DNA of 64,000 nucleotides from Bacteroidota bacterium (GCA_024280155.1 JAJRQQ010000061.1:1-64000), one strand, 5' to 3'; counted from the first letter of the stretch, positions 53,260 to 63,715 are shown. A program made the numbers and translations. The notes: generated by a model from the sequence alone, not told the origin.

Positions 53260-56200
53260 ATGTTTAAAATTATCTCACTTATTTTATTGGGAGTATTATG
53301 GAGTGGACTCTCTATTGCTCAATCTGACAATTGCTCTGCTGCAACTGTTTTATCTGTTACAACAGATTGTCTTACTCCAACTGCAGGAACAACGACAGGG
53401 GCAACTCAAACTATTCCTGGGTGTACAGGAAATGCGGATGATGATGTTTGGTATCAATTTGTCGCAACTTCAGGGTCTCATCAAATTGTAGTTGTGCCTT
53501 CTGGAGGAATGGATCCTGTAGTTCAATTATTTTCAGGTGCCTGTGCTGCATTGGTGTCGTTGGTTTGTAAAGATGATGCCCTTACAGGGGTAACCGAAAC
53601 AATAAATTATTCTGGTTTAACAATTGGGGCAACATATAGAATTAGAGTTTTTGATTACTTCATTGGGTCAGGGACAGGTGATTTTACCATTTGTGTAACA
53701 CTACCACCGCCTCCACCAATTAATAACCTGTGCGGCTCACCAACTCTATTGAATGTAAATTCTTCTTGCACATATACAACTGCAACAACAGATGGAGCTA
53801 CACAATCTTATGTCGGTTGCGCTGGAAATGCGGATGACGATGTTTGGTTTAGTTTTACAGCAACCAATTCTTTGCAAAACATCTTGGTTTCTCCAATTGA
53901 TAATCTTGATCTTGTATTTCAAGTGTATTCTGGTTCTTGTGGTTCATTAAGTTCAATTATTTGTGTAGACAACACTTTAACCGGTCATAATGAACAATCG
54001 GATGTGATAGGTTTAATTCCTGGGCAAACTTATTTGGTTCGCGTGTACGATTATTATCAAGGGAATACAGGTGACTTCCAAATATGTATCACAGGAACAC
54101 CATCACCAACACCAACGAATGATGAACCTTGTAATGCGATTCATCTTCCTGCAGTAACTTCAACTTGTCAATTTGGACAATATACTACAGTTGGGGCAAC
54201 GGCGTCTATGGGAGCACCAACTCCTGCAAGTTGTATCGGCGGAAGTGGTGCAGCGATTGGAGGTTTTTCATCTTCATCTCAGGACGTTTGGTTTTCGGTA
54301 ACTGTTCCTGCATCAGGAAATGTGGATGTTACTGTACAACCCAATACCGGAGCAGGTTCTATACCTGATGGTGTTATGGCGCTGTATACAGGAACATGTT
54401 CTTCATTAACACAAGTCGTTTGTTCTGACGATCATTCTGCGTACCCTGGAACTTCCAACGATTTATTACCACTGATTTCTGCCAATGGTTTAACGCCTGG
54501 TGAAACAGTTTATATTCGTTATTGGGGATTTGATTCGAGTTCAGGGACTTTCGGTATATGTGCTTCTACAGCAACGAATGATGATTGTGCAAATGCATTA
54601 TATATATGTGATATTAATGGGTATAGCGCTTCAACGAGTGCTTCTTATACACCGGATAGACCAGATAACATGCATGGAAACAATGAAACGCAAGCTGGTG
54701 TAGACCTTCTTGATGGTACAGATACTGGCGGACCTTTTGGGGTGGGGCAACCATGGGACATGTCATACTCTTTTTATGGGTCACCATTTTTAGATGTAAA
54801 TATTGAAAACAATAGTTGGATAAAATTTACGGCTTCTTCAACAACAGCAACATTGAATGTAGAAATATCTGATTGTTGGATTAATAAAGGAATACAAATG
54901 CAAATTTTTGAAGCAAATGCGTGTGCAAACTTCATTCCTGTATCTAATTTTGAAGAAGATACCATTGGCTTTGTATTAACAGCAAACGGTTTAACGGTTG
55001 GAAATGATTACTATCTAATGGTGGATGGTTATGCCGGAGATATCTGTAATTACACGATAACTGCTGATTCTGGTGTTCAATTTCCTGAAATTGCACCTGT
55101 ATCACCAGTATGTCCTGGAGAATCGATAACATTGACGGCCCCTCCGGGTGCAACGTCTTATTCTTGGGCACATTCTGGCGAAACAACTCAGTCGGTTGTG
55201 GTTACACCTGCCACTTCTCAAACTTATACAGCAGAAGTTACAGGCTTGTGTGATTATAAACAAACATTAACTGTTGATGTAGTTGTTAAACCTAAACCGA
55301 ATGTTGCAATTTCAAATGGAACAAATATCGCTATTTGTAGTGGAGATAATGTAAATTTAACAGCAACCGGTGCCACAACTTATGTTTGGACTACTTCTGA
55401 AACAAGTACAACGATTAATGTGGCTCCAACATCGTTAACATCTTATAATGTGATTGGTGATTTAAGCGGTTGTACAGATACGGCTACGATTTCTGTAGCA
55501 ATCAATGCTTTACCGACATTGAGTACAAATCCAACGGCCGTTGATGCTGGATGTGGATTGTCAGATGGTGCGTTAAATGGAGCGGTTGCTTCGGGAACTC
55601 CAAACTTTTCGTACAGTTGGACAGATGGTAATAACTCAATTGGTTCTTCAGCGAATTTAACGAATATTCCAGTTGGGAATTATTATTTGACTGTAGCAGA
55701 TGGAAATACTTGCTCACAAACTTTTGGTCCGTTTAATGTTTCAAATCCTGGAGCGCCTAATGCACCAACTATAACAGTAGATGATAATTCGCCTTGTTTG
55801 AATGGAAGTGTAAATCTTACCGGAAATGGTGTGGCAGGTGCTAGTTTTTCTTGGTCAGGTCCGAATGGTTTTTCTTCAACAAATGCAAACATTACAATTT
55901 TAAATTTCACTGCGAATGAAGAAGGGGATTACTGCTTGTCACAAATGGTTGCGGGTTGTACTGGACCTTCTACTTGTGAAGAGATAACGATTAGTCCTGC
56001 TCCGTCAATTACAATCTCTGCAGCAAATAACGATTCTACAATTTGTCAGAATGAAGATTTTACTTTGACTGCCAATGGTGGGGTTAGTTATGCTTGGTCA
56101 GGTCCGAATGCATTTTCGGGAACAAATTCTATAGCAATAATCACAAATGCAACCAATTTGAATGATGGTCTTTATAATGTAGTTGGAACGGACGCAAATG

Positions 56201-57027
56201 GCTGTACAAATAACGCTTCGATTCAAATTTCAATTCTCCCTTTACCAAATATTTCAGTTTCTGCAAATAATAGTAACGCAACTTATTGCAACGGTTTTTC
56301 AGCAACTCTGAATGCAACAGGGGCGAATAATTATACATGGACTGGACCAAGTGGTTTTACGGCAACAGGAACGCCAGTTACTTTATTTACACTCGATGAA
56401 ACGGGAGAAGGTTTTTACATTGTAGAAGGAACAGATGCGAATTCTTGTCGAAATACGGACAGTGTGTTTGTCAATGTTATTACTGATTTATCAGCATCAT
56501 CTTCGGCTGATACTTCAGTTTGTCCAGGGATGAAATTGATTTTATACGGAGAAGGCGGGGTATCTTATGTTTGGTCAGGGCCACTTGGGTTTTATTCTGA
56601 AGAACAGAATCCTTTAGTGTCAAATGATATTTCTTTTGCTCACGAAGGCTGGTACACGTTGACAATTGTTGATACAAATGGTTGTTTGGGGTACGATTCA
56701 ACATTTGTAGAAGTTAAAAACAGTTCTTATTGTTTAGATATCCCGAATTTGGTTACCCCAAATGATGATTTATACAACGATGCTTGGGTGGTGAATGGAT
56801 TGGATAAATTTGAAAAAGCAGAGGTTTCTATTTTTAATCGTTGGGGAAGCTTAATATACTATTCTTCACCGTACAATAACGATTGGAGTGGAGAAGTAAA
56901 TCGAGGAGCAAAAATCGATGGAAAAGACGGTAAAGTACCGGCAGGAACTTATTTCTATATCATTAATCTCAATGATAGTGAACTCGAGCAACAGATTTTT
57001 AAAGGTTATATTGAGGTTGAATATTAA
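53260..57027 (+). CDS. large T9SS type B surface protein (PPC-like and Ig-like repeats)
   Basis: 1255 residues. After a signal peptide (MFKIISLILLGVLWSGLSIAQ) come about four PPC-like domains of 120-150 residues. Each opens with (D/N)xCxxAxxL and holds a DDDVWxxFxA core (GNADDDVWYQFVATSG, GNADDDVWFSFTATN, SSQDVWFSVTVP). About six Ig-like or PKD-like repeats follow, of the type CPGESITLTAPPGATSYSW. The last 90 residues are a gliding-motility-type (type B) sorting domain (IPNLVTPNDDLYND to FNRWGSLIYYSSPYNNDWSG). It is predicted to be exported by the T9SS and stay at the surface with a PorP/SprF partner, encoded next. Confidence 0.85.
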   Translation: MFKIISLILLGVLWSGLSIAQSDNCSAATVLSVTTDCLTPTAGTTTGATQTIPGCTGNADDDVWYQFVATSGSHQIVVVPSGGMDPVVQLFSGACAALVSLVCKDDALTGVTETINYSGLTIGATYRIRVFDYFIGSGTGDFTICVTLPPPPPINNLCGSPTLLNVNSSCTYTTATTDGATQSYVGCAGNADDDVWFSFTATNSLQNILVSPIDNLDLVFQVYSGSCGSLSSIICVDNTLTGHNEQSDVIGLIPGQTYLVRVYDYYQGNTGDFQICITGTPSPTPTNDEPCNAIHLPAVTSTCQFGQYTTVGATASMGAPTPASCIGGSGAAIGGFSSSSQDVWFSVTVPASGNVDVTVQPNTGAGSIPDGVMALYTGTCSSLTQVVCSDDHSAYPGTSNDLLPLISANGLTPGETVYIRYWGFDSSSGTFGICASTATNDDCANALYICDINGYSASTSASYTPDRPDNMHGNNETQAGVDLLDGTDTGGPFGVGQPWDMSYSFYGSPFLDVNIENNSWIKFTASSTTATLNVEISDCWINKGIQMQIFEANACANFIPVSNFEEDTIGFVLTANGLTVGNDYYLMVDGYAGDICNYTITADSGVQFPEIAPVSPVCPGESITLTAPPGATSYSWAHSGETTQSVVVTPATSQTYTAEVTGLCDYKQTLTVDVVVKPKPNVAISNGTNIAICSGDNVNLTATGATTYVWTTSETSTTINVAPTSLTSYNVIGDLSGCTDTATISVAINALPTLSTNPTAVDAGCGLSDGALNGAVASGTPNFSYSWTDGNNSIGSSANLTNIPVGNYYLTVADGNTCSQTFGPFNVSNPGAPNAPTITVDDNSPCLNGSVNLTGNGVAGASFSWSGPNGFSSTNANITILNFTANEEGDYCLSQMVAGCTGPSTCEEITISPAPSITISAANNDSTICQNEDFTLTANGGVSYAWSGPNAFSGTNSIAIITNATNLNDGLYNVVGTDANGCTNNASIQISILPLPNISVSANNSNATYCNGFSATLNATGANNYTWTGPSGFTATGTPVTLFTLDETGEGFYIVEGTDANSCRNTDSVFVNVITDLSASSSADTSVCPGMKLILYGEGGVSYVWSGPLGFYSEEQNPLVSNDISFAHEGWYTLTIVDTNGCLGYDSTFVEVKNSSYCLDIPNLVTPNDDLYNDAWVVNGLDKFEKAEVSIFNRWGSLIYYSSPYNNDWSGEVNRGAKIDGKDGKVPAGTYFYIINLNDSELEQQIFKGYIEVEY

Positions 57028-57037
57028 AAACAATACA

Positions 57038-57955
57038 ATGAAAAAAGTTATCTATTTATTCGCATTTTTTGTTTTGTATTCGGCTGAAGTGAATGCACAA
57101 CAAGATGAACAATTGTCTTTGTATATGTACAATAAGTTAGCATTTAATCCTGCTTATGCAGGAAGTAGAAACTCTTTGAGTGCAATTGCAATAACAAGGT
57201 TTCAATGGGTTGATTTTTCTGGCTCACCTAGAACTCAATGGTTCAGTATTCAAGCGCCATTGATGAATAAATCACTTGGTGTAGGTGCACACATGGTAAA
57301 TGATAGAATTGGTGCTCGTTCGAGAACTTCTGTTTTTGCAGATGTTTCGACGAGTATCGCTTTGAATAATAAATCGAGCAGATTATCTGTTGGATTATCT
57401 GGAGGAATTGATATGATTGGATATGATTTTGGGAAAGTAACTGCGCAAAACCCCAATGACCCTTATTACAATCAAATATTTAATGAAACTAAGCCAAATA
57501 TTGGAGCTGGACTGTATTATTATAGTGAAAAACACTTTCTTGGAATTTAAACACCTCGTTTGATTGAATCTTCTTCTAGAATATTAGATTCTACCGATGC
57601 TAAGTTAAATGCGAGACATTTTTTCATCACTGGTGGTTCCGTTTTTAAGTTGAACAGTGTATATAAATTACAACCTTCTGCGTTAATCAAATATACACCT
57701 AATTCTCCAATTACAGTTGATGTAAATGTTTCTCTCATTATGTATGATAAAATTTGGCTTGGAGTTTTGTATCGCTTTAATGAAGCGATGGGGGTGAACA
57801 TTGTATACAATATCAAAGATATGCTCGGAGTTGGTTATGCTTATGATTTTCCAATCAACGGATTAAGAACTTATCAAAATGGTTCGCATGAGATATTTTT
57901 ACGTTTCGATTTTAAAGGTAAAAAGTCGAGTTATCAATCACCAAGATATTTCTAA
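57038..57955 (+). pseudogene. PorP/SprF family T9SS outer-membrane protein, interrupted by an in-frame TAA
   Basis: PorP/SprF proteins hold type B T9SS cargo at the cell surface. From the ATG at 57038 the signal peptide (MKKVIYLFAFFVLYSAEVNAQ) leads to the family start QLSLYMYNKLAFNPAYAGSRNSLS. The frame runs to EKHFLGI, then TAA (57548-57550), and continues in the same frame as TPRLIESSSRILDS to the natural C-terminus at 57955. The family often has a Ser or Val at the interrupted place (LGIS-PRL), so a TCA to TAA change is likely. With the codon restored the protein is 305 residues, normal for the family. Confidence 0.85.
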
Positions 57956-57957
57956 TT

Positions 57958-60105
57958 ATGAAAGATTTTTTACTAATCACTTTGTTTTTTATTTCATTCA
58001 GTTCTGTGGCACAAATGAAACAGCGTGTTGCCGATGATTTTTATGCGAAAGAAGAATATGCTAAATGCGTAGAAATGTATGATGAGTTGGTAGAGAAAGC
58101 CATTTCAGGTCATAAAAAAGGGAAAACAGAGAACATCAGGAAAGCGGCAGAGTCTCATTTTCATTTGTTTCAAATGGAAGAGGCAATTGTACATTATAAG
58201 CAACTTTATACTCGAGGCGAATTAACTGAACACGATAGAATGCATTTTATTGACGCGTTGAGATTCTCTGAAGAATATGACTTTTGTACAAAAATTGCTA
58301 GAGAAAGTGCGCAATCATTTCCAGAGAATACATTCTTTGCTAGATTCGTCGCTAATGAGAATAACTTTTACAAACTTTTTTCGGATTCTTCATTTTATAA
58401 AGTTACTGAGGCTTCAATCAACTCAGGAAAAGGGGATTTTAGTCCAGCTTTTTACGGTCATTCGTTGGTTTTTTCTTCAAAATCAAAAAATGCAGGGTTT
58501 TTAACACAGAAATATGGTTGGGATGATGCTTACTATTTGAACATTATGCAATCAAATTTTGAGGAAGATTCAGTTCTGCAAACTCCTAAGATGTTAAAAA
58601 ATCATTTTGTTTCTAAAGCACACGATGGACCTGTAAGTTTCAATGAGAACAATACAGAAATGATTATTACGCAGAACACATTAGGAAAGAAAAAAGGAAA
58701 AGAAGTGATTGTTCTTTCGTTGTATTTTTCTTATTTCAAAGATGGGGAATGGGGAGAATTGATACCTTTTCCTTACAATAATGAAAAGTATAATGTTGGG
58801 CACGGTGTGTTGTCGCACGATGGAACTAAATTGTATTTCGTTTCGGATATGCCCGGAGGTTATGGTGAAACGGATATTTATGTTTCGCGTAGAATGCATG
58901 GTGCGTGGTCAGAACCTGAGAATTTAGGGACAATGATTAATACCGAGCGCAAAGAAATGTGCCCTTTTGTCGAAGAAGGAAAGTTGTATTTTGCCTCAAA
59001 CGGTCACTTTGGTTTAGGTGGATTGGATATTTTTGAAACAAGTTTGGAAAGTAATTCTACACCGAAAAACATCGGTTACCCTGTGAATACTTCTAAAGAT
59101 GATTTTGGGTTGATTTTCGATCATTCTGGTAGATTAGGGTTTCTTTCGAGCAATCGTGGAGACCATATCGATAGAATTTACCATGTGGTTAAACGCAAAG
59201 CAAATATTCAATTGATTGTCAATGTTTTTGAGAAATACAAAGAATTAGAATTTGTCCCTGAACAACCTGTAACCATTAAAAACATGGTGACAAATGAAGA
59301 ATTGGTACTGTTGACAGATTCTTTGGGCGTTTTGAACACCTCGATTGATGCAAATACAGAATACAGAATTTATACTTCAAAGGAAGAATTTGTTTTGGTA
59401 AAAGAAGCGTCTGTACAAACAGAACAAGTGAGAACGGACACTACTTTTGTGCGAGAATTGATTTTAAAACCAACGACCATTCAGATTCACATTCGTGTAG
59501 TTGAAAAAGGAACTGGTAAAATCATTCCGTTTGCTACAACAACGATTACCGATTATGGCTCACAAACAGATACCACTTTAACAACCGATGAAAATGGAAT
59601 GGTGACGATTGTTGTAGATCGAAATAAAACACTTTGGGCACACGGTTCTAAAAAAGGATTTATTGATGCAGATATTTCTTTCAATACGGCCAATGAAAAT
59701 GACAAGGTTTTTGATGTTGAATTAGCATTATCACCAATCCGAAAAGGGGAGACATTTAAATTGGAGAATATCTTTTACGATTTGAATAAATCAACATTAC
59801 GAGAAGAAAGTAAGGCTTCGTTGGATAAGTTAGCACAATTTTTATTAGACAATGATTTGAAAATAGAATTGAGTGCGCATACCGATTCCCGTGGAAGTAG
59901 TGCGTACAATAAACGTTTGTCTCAAGCAAGAGCTCAAAGTTGTGTTGATTATCTACTTTCCAAAGGTGTAGCCAAGAAAAATATTCGAGCAAAAGGTTAT
60001 GGAGAAACTCGTTTGGTCAACCGATGTCGTAATGGCGTGAAGTGTTCGGAAGAAGAGCATCAGGAGAATCGAAGAACTGAAGTGAAAATTTTGGAAGTGA
60101 ATTAG
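57958..60105 (+). CDS. PorE-like TPR/PD40/OmpA envelope protein
   Basis: 715 residues with a signal peptide (MKDFLLITLFFISFSSVAQ). The order is: TPR-like helices (about 25-150); a PD40 beta-propeller (about 150-400) with repeats such as KLYFVSDMPGGYGETDIYVSRR and KLYFASNGHFGLGGLDIFET; a carboxypeptidase-regulatory-like domain (about 500-585); and a C-terminal OmpA domain (LSAHTDSRGSSAYNKRLSQARAQSCVDYLLSKG) that can bind peptidoglycan. PorE links the T9SS to the cell wall with this architecture. It follows PorP/SprF by 2 nt. The stop TAG starts a repeat array. Confidence 0.85.
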   Translation: MKDFLLITLFFISFSSVAQMKQRVADDFYAKEEYAKCVEMYDELVEKAISGHKKGKTENIRKAAESHFHLFQMEEAIVHYKQLYTRGELTEHDRMHFIDALRFSEEYDFCTKIARESAQSFPENTFFARFVANENNFYKLFSDSSFYKVTEASINSGKGDFSPAFYGHSLVFSSKSKNAGFLTQKYGWDDAYYLNIMQSNFEEDSVLQTPKMLKNHFVSKAHDGPVSFNENNTEMIITQNTLGKKKGKEVIVLSLYFSYFKDGEWGELIPFPYNNEKYNVGHGVLSHDGTKLYFVSDMPGGYGETDIYVSRRMHGAWSEPENLGTMINTERKEMCPFVEEGKLYFASNGHFGLGGLDIFETSLESNSTPKNIGYPVNTSKDDFGLIFDHSGRLGFLSSNRGDHIDRIYHVVKRKANIQLIVNVFEKYKELEFVPEQPVTIKNMVTNEELVLLTDSLGVLNTSIDANTEYRIYTSKEEFVLVKEASVQTEQVRTDTTFVRELILKPTTIQIHIRVVEKGTGKIIPFATTTITDYGSQTDTTLTTDENGMVTIVVDRNKTLWAHGSKKGFIDADISFNTANENDKVFDVELALSPIRKGETFKLENIFYDLNKSTLREESKASLDKLAQFLLDNDLKIELSAHTDSRGSSAYNKRLSQARAQSCVDYLLSKGVAKKNIRAKGYGETRLVNRCRNGVKCSEEEHQENRRTEVKILEVN

Positions 60106-60178
60106 ACTATTAGAGCTTTAGAGGGTTAGAGTGTTAGAGCTATAGAGCATTAGAGTGTTAGATTATTAGAGCTTTAGA
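60103..60178 (+). repeat. NNNTAGAG repeat array at the stop codon of the PorE-like gene
   Basis: From the stop codon TAG (60103-60105) about nine 8-nt units follow (ATTAGAG, CTTTAGAG, GGTTAGAG, TGTTAGAG, CTATAGAG and so on). Unit, phase and orientation relative to the upstream gene match the array at 961-1124. Confidence 0.8.
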
Positions 60179-60203
60179 TTTTTTGTAGGTTATATTTTAT
60201 AAG

Positions 60204-60233
60204 TTGCCTTCTCGACTTCTTTCCTTATATTTG
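60204..60233 (+). promoter_or_regulatory. promoter for the glycosylasparaginase gene
   Basis: TTG (60204-60206), a 19-nt spacer and TATATTTG (60226-60233) fit the Bacteroidetes consensus exactly. The start near 60240 leaves about 17 nt before the ATG at 60257. Confidence 0.7.
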
Positions 60234-60256
60234 TCTGTAAACAAGATAAAACGAAC

Positions 60257-61255
60257 ATGGGGAATTTAAAACGGAGAACATTTTTTAAACTAGGTCTTGC
60301 TAGTGCTGCGCTTGCCGTTTTTAAACCAAGTAGAGCTAGTCAGTTGATAGAAGATTCAACTCGTGTTACCCCACCAAAACCTGTGGTGATTTCAACTTGG
60401 AAACATGGTCTTGCAGCGAATGAAAACGCATGGAAAGTTTTACAAGCTGGTGGGAAAGCCATTGATGCTGTCGAAAAAGGAGTGAGAACTACCGAAGCAG
60501 ATATGAGTAATCGTTCTGTTGGAATTGGAGGACGTCCGGATAGATATGGGCATGTAACTCTAGACGCTTGTATCATGGATGAAAAATCTAAATGTGGAGC
60601 TGTTGCTTATCTCGAAGGTTTTATGCATCCGATTACGATTGCGAGAACTGTGATGGAGAAAACGCCTCACGTTATGCTTGCTGGAGATGGTGCAGCAGAT
60701 TTCGCACTCGATTATGGCTTTAAAAAGGTGAAATCTCCATTGAAAGAAGTTAAAAAAGAATGGAAAGAATGGAAGAAAGCCCATACAGAAAAATTTGACA
60801 AACCTGAAATTAACAGTGAGAATCACGATACCATTGGCATGTTAGCAATTGATGCTGATGGAAATTTAAGTGGTGCATGTACAACGAGTGGTTGGGGGTA
60901 TAAATTACCCGGTAGAATTGGGGATTCTCCGATTATTGGGGCAGGTTTATTTGTGGATAATGAAATAGGGGCAGCTTGTGCAACAGGATTAGGAGAGGCT
61001 GTAATTCGTATTGCAGGTTCGCACACAGTCGTTGAATTGATGAGAAATGGTCATTCTCCAGAAGATGCTTGCAGGTTAGCTGTAGAAAGAATCATTGCAA
61101 AGCATGATGACTTGTCAGGATTGCAAGTCGGCTTTCTTGCTTTGAATAAAAATGGTGAATATGGAGGTTATTCCGTCTATAATGGCTTTAATTTTGCATT
61201 GACCACTCCAAATCAAAACGAACTCATTGATGCAAAGTCGAATCGCAATTGGTAA
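60257..61255 (+). CDS. N4-(beta-N-acetylglucosaminyl)-L-asparaginase (glycosylasparaginase)
   Basis: 332-residue Ntn-hydrolase that splits the GlcNAc-Asn bond of N-linked glycans after self-cleavage. The nucleophile is T192 in NHDTIGMLAIDADG, with GACTTSGWGYKLPGRIGDSPIIGAGLFVDN completing the family pattern. The N-terminus has a twin-arginine-like signal (KRRTFFKLGLASAALAVF), so the enzyme is probably exported folded. The end overlaps the beta-mannosidase gene by 26 nt, so the two are translationally linked. Confidence 0.9.
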   Translation: MGNLKRRTFFKLGLASAALAVFKPSRASQLIEDSTRVTPPKPVVISTWKHGLAANENAWKVLQAGGKAIDAVEKGVRTTEADMSNRSVGIGGRPDRYGHVTLDACIMDEKSKCGAVAYLEGFMHPITIARTVMEKTPHVMLAGDGAADFALDYGFKKVKSPLKEVKKEWKEWKKAHTEKFDKPEINSENHDTIGMLAIDADGNLSGACTTSGWGYKLPGRIGDSPIIGAGLFVDNEIGAACATGLGEAVIRIAGSHTVVELMRNGHSPEDACRLAVERIIAKHDDLSGLQVGFLALNKNGEYGGYSVYNGFNFALTTPNQNELIDAKSNRNW

Positions 61256-63713
61256 AATAATCCCTTTATTGTTTCTATTGATGACCTTTCAATCAACCTC
61301 ACAGGAAATATTGAAATGGAACCTCACATACGAAGACCGTGTTTTAGACGCAGGAAAAAAAGGTTCTGTGCAGGAAGTTTTGTTGCGAAACATGATTTTA
61401 CCTCATCCATTTTATGGTAAGAATGAAGAATTGTACCTGTGGATAGAGCAGCAAGAATGGATTTTTGAATCAAATTTCTTTCTCAAAGAAAAAGATCATT
61501 CTGATTTTGTAGAACTAAATTTTCCATCTATTGATACGTATGCCAAAGTGTATGTGAATGATTCTTTGGTACTCGAGACAGACAATGCTTTTATTCCTCA
61601 TTCTGTGCAGATTAAAGATTTTTTAAATGTTGGAGAGAATGCTATAAAAGTCGTTTTTACGCCTCCGATTTTGTATCATAAAGAACGATATGAGGAGGAG
61701 AAATTTCATTATCCTGCACCCAATGATGTAGGCGAAATAAAAGTAGCACCCTATACAAGAAAACCACAGTATCAATTTGGTTGGGATTGGTCGTTAAGAA
61801 TGAATACGATGGGTTTTAATAAGCCTGTGAGAATTCATCAATACAATGATTTTAGAATAATCAATAAGAGTATTCAGACACTTAAAATTGAAGAAAATCA
61901 AGCTGTTTTAGAGTTGAAAACATTTTTTTCTGGGAAATCAGAAGGAGAAATTGTTTGGGAGAGTAAATTGTTTGGAACGGAGGAAGTAAACGTGAAGAAT
62001 GGGGTAGCATCGCGAATTGTCAAAGTGAAAAACCCAAAATTATGGTGGCCAGCAGGACAAGGAGAAGCTTTTTTATACAATGATTTTTGGAATATTCAAT
62101 CGATTGAAAAAAAGGAAAAGATTTTTACTGAAAATGTAAAATTCGGTATCAAAGAAGTAGAATTAGTTCAGGAGAAAGACCAATGGGGAACAAGTTACTA
62201 TTTTAGAATCAATGGGCGAAGAGTTTTCGGCAAAGGAGCAGATTATATTCCTCAAGATATTTTTCCTGCGCGAGTGACAGATGAATCTGTTGAGCAAATG
62301 GTTGAACAAATGGCGATATCCAATTTCAATATGGTGCGTGTATGGGGAGGTGGTTATTATCCCGATGAGGTGTTTTTTGAGAAATGCGACGAATTGGGCA
62401 TCATGGTTTGGCAAGATTTAATGTTTGCCTGTGCAATGTATCCTGCGGATGCTGTTTTCTTGAAAAATGTAGAACGAGAATTGAATTATCAAATTCCGAG
62501 AATATCATCTCATCCATCGCTTATTCTTTTTAATGGAAACAACGAAGTTGATGTCGCTTGGAAGAATTGGGGATTTCAGAATACTTATCATTTGGATAAA
62601 GCAGCCAACAAAGAAATTGAAGATGCATACAACGCATTGTTTCACAAATTGGCACCAGAAATTATTTACGATTGCACCAATGTTCCATACATTCATACCT
62701 CTCCGTTGAGTAATTGGGGCAAGGATGAATATTACAATCACGGTTCGCAACATTATTGGGGGGTGTGGCACGGGAAAGACCCTATGGAAGATTTCGCCAC
62801 TAAAATCGGTCGATTCAATGCAGAATATGGTTTTCAAAGTTTTCCTGAATTTACGACACTTTCCTCATTCTCCGAAGAAAAAGATTGGGATTTAGACTCA
62901 GAAGTGATGAAATTTCACCAAAAAAGCTATGTAGGAAACGGAATGATTGCAAAGCACTCCAATATACTTTACGGAAAATCGAAGAATTTTAAAGAATTCG
63001 TTTACTTTTCTCAATTAACCCAAGCAAAAGCTGTGAGAATGGCAATTGCAGGACATCGTGTTGATTCTCCAAGATGTGGAGGGACACTTTATTGGCAGTT
63101 GAATGATTGTTGGCCAGCACCAACTTGGTCGAGTATTGATTATTTAGGCAATTGGAAAGCACTGCAATATGCTGTTCGAGATGAATATGAAAGTGTAACC
63201 GTTGTGCAAAGTTTCATAGATGAAAATCATTCTGACTTATATTTGGTTTCTGACCATGAACAGCCGAAGAATGTAAAAGTTAAGATTGAAATATATTCTG
63301 TGCAAGGAGAATTGTTAAAGACAATAGAAGAAGAAAGAACCGTTTCACTTTTACAGAATGCATTTTTATTCTCCCAGGAAGAATTGAAGAGAGAACTCAA
63401 TAATGAACAATTAATTATTGAGGTTGCAACATTTAGTGATAATCACAAGAATTTTAGAGTTTTTGATGTAATCTCAGGGGATTGGAATAAAGTAAGTGCT
63501 GAGAATATTGATTTAAGAATACTTAAAAAAGGCAATCATCAATATTTAGAAATTAAAGTTCTTCAAACCGTAAGGAATTTATGGCTATTTTCGGCGAAAG
63601 AAAATGTACATTTGGAGCGAAATTTTGAAACATTAAGGCCAGGGATTTATTCTGTAAGAATAACAGCACCTTATGAAGTAAAAATAGAAGATCTAAAAAT
63701 GATGTGGAGATAG
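61230..63713 (+). CDS. GH2 family beta-mannosidase
   Basis: 827 residues from the ATG at 61230 (a TTG lies just before it). The signal peptide (QSRIAIGKIIPLLFLLMTFQSTSQ) suggests export. The GH2 sugar-binding domain (DFVELNFPSIDTYAKVYVND) comes first. The TIM barrel has the acid/base Glu in LILFNGNNEVD and the nucleophile Glu in RFNAEYGFQSFPE, and NMVRVWGGGYYPDEVFFEKCDELGIMVWQD is typical of beta-mannosidases. It would release mannose from beta-1,4-mannosides, including the core mannose of N-glycans. Confidence 0.9.
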   Translation: MQSRIAIGKIIPLLFLLMTFQSTSQEILKWNLTYEDRVLDAGKKGSVQEVLLRNMILPHPFYGKNEELYLWIEQQEWIFESNFFLKEKDHSDFVELNFPSIDTYAKVYVNDSLVLETDNAFIPHSVQIKDFLNVGENAIKVVFTPPILYHKERYEEEKFHYPAPNDVGEIKVAPYTRKPQYQFGWDWSLRMNTMGFNKPVRIHQYNDFRIINKSIQTLKIEENQAVLELKTFFSGKSEGEIVWESKLFGTEEVNVKNGVASRIVKVKNPKLWWPAGQGEAFLYNDFWNIQSIEKKEKIFTENVKFGIKEVELVQEKDQWGTSYYFRINGRRVFGKGADYIPQDIFPARVTDESVEQMVEQMAISNFNMVRVWGGGYYPDEVFFEKCDELGIMVWQDLMFACAMYPADAVFLKNVERELNYQIPRISSHPSLILFNGNNEVDVAWKNWGFQNTYHLDKAANKEIEDAYNALFHKLAPEIIYDCTNVPYIHTSPLSNWGKDEYYNHGSQHYWGVWHGKDPMEDFATKIGRFNAEYGFQSFPEFTTLSSFSEEKDWDLDSEVMKFHQKSYVGNGMIAKHSNILYGKSKNFKEFVYFSQLTQAKAVRMAIAGHRVDSPRCGGTLYWQLNDCWPAPTWSSIDYLGNWKALQYAVRDEYESVTVVQSFIDENHSDLYLVSDHEQPKNVKVKIEIYSVQGELLKTIEEERTVSLLQNAFLFSQEELKRELNNEQLIIEVATFSDNHKNFRVFDVISGDWNKVSAENIDLRILKKGNHQYLEIKVLQTVRNLWLFSAKENVHLERNFETLRPGIYSVRITAPYEVKIEDLKMMWR

Positions 63714-63715
63714 CC

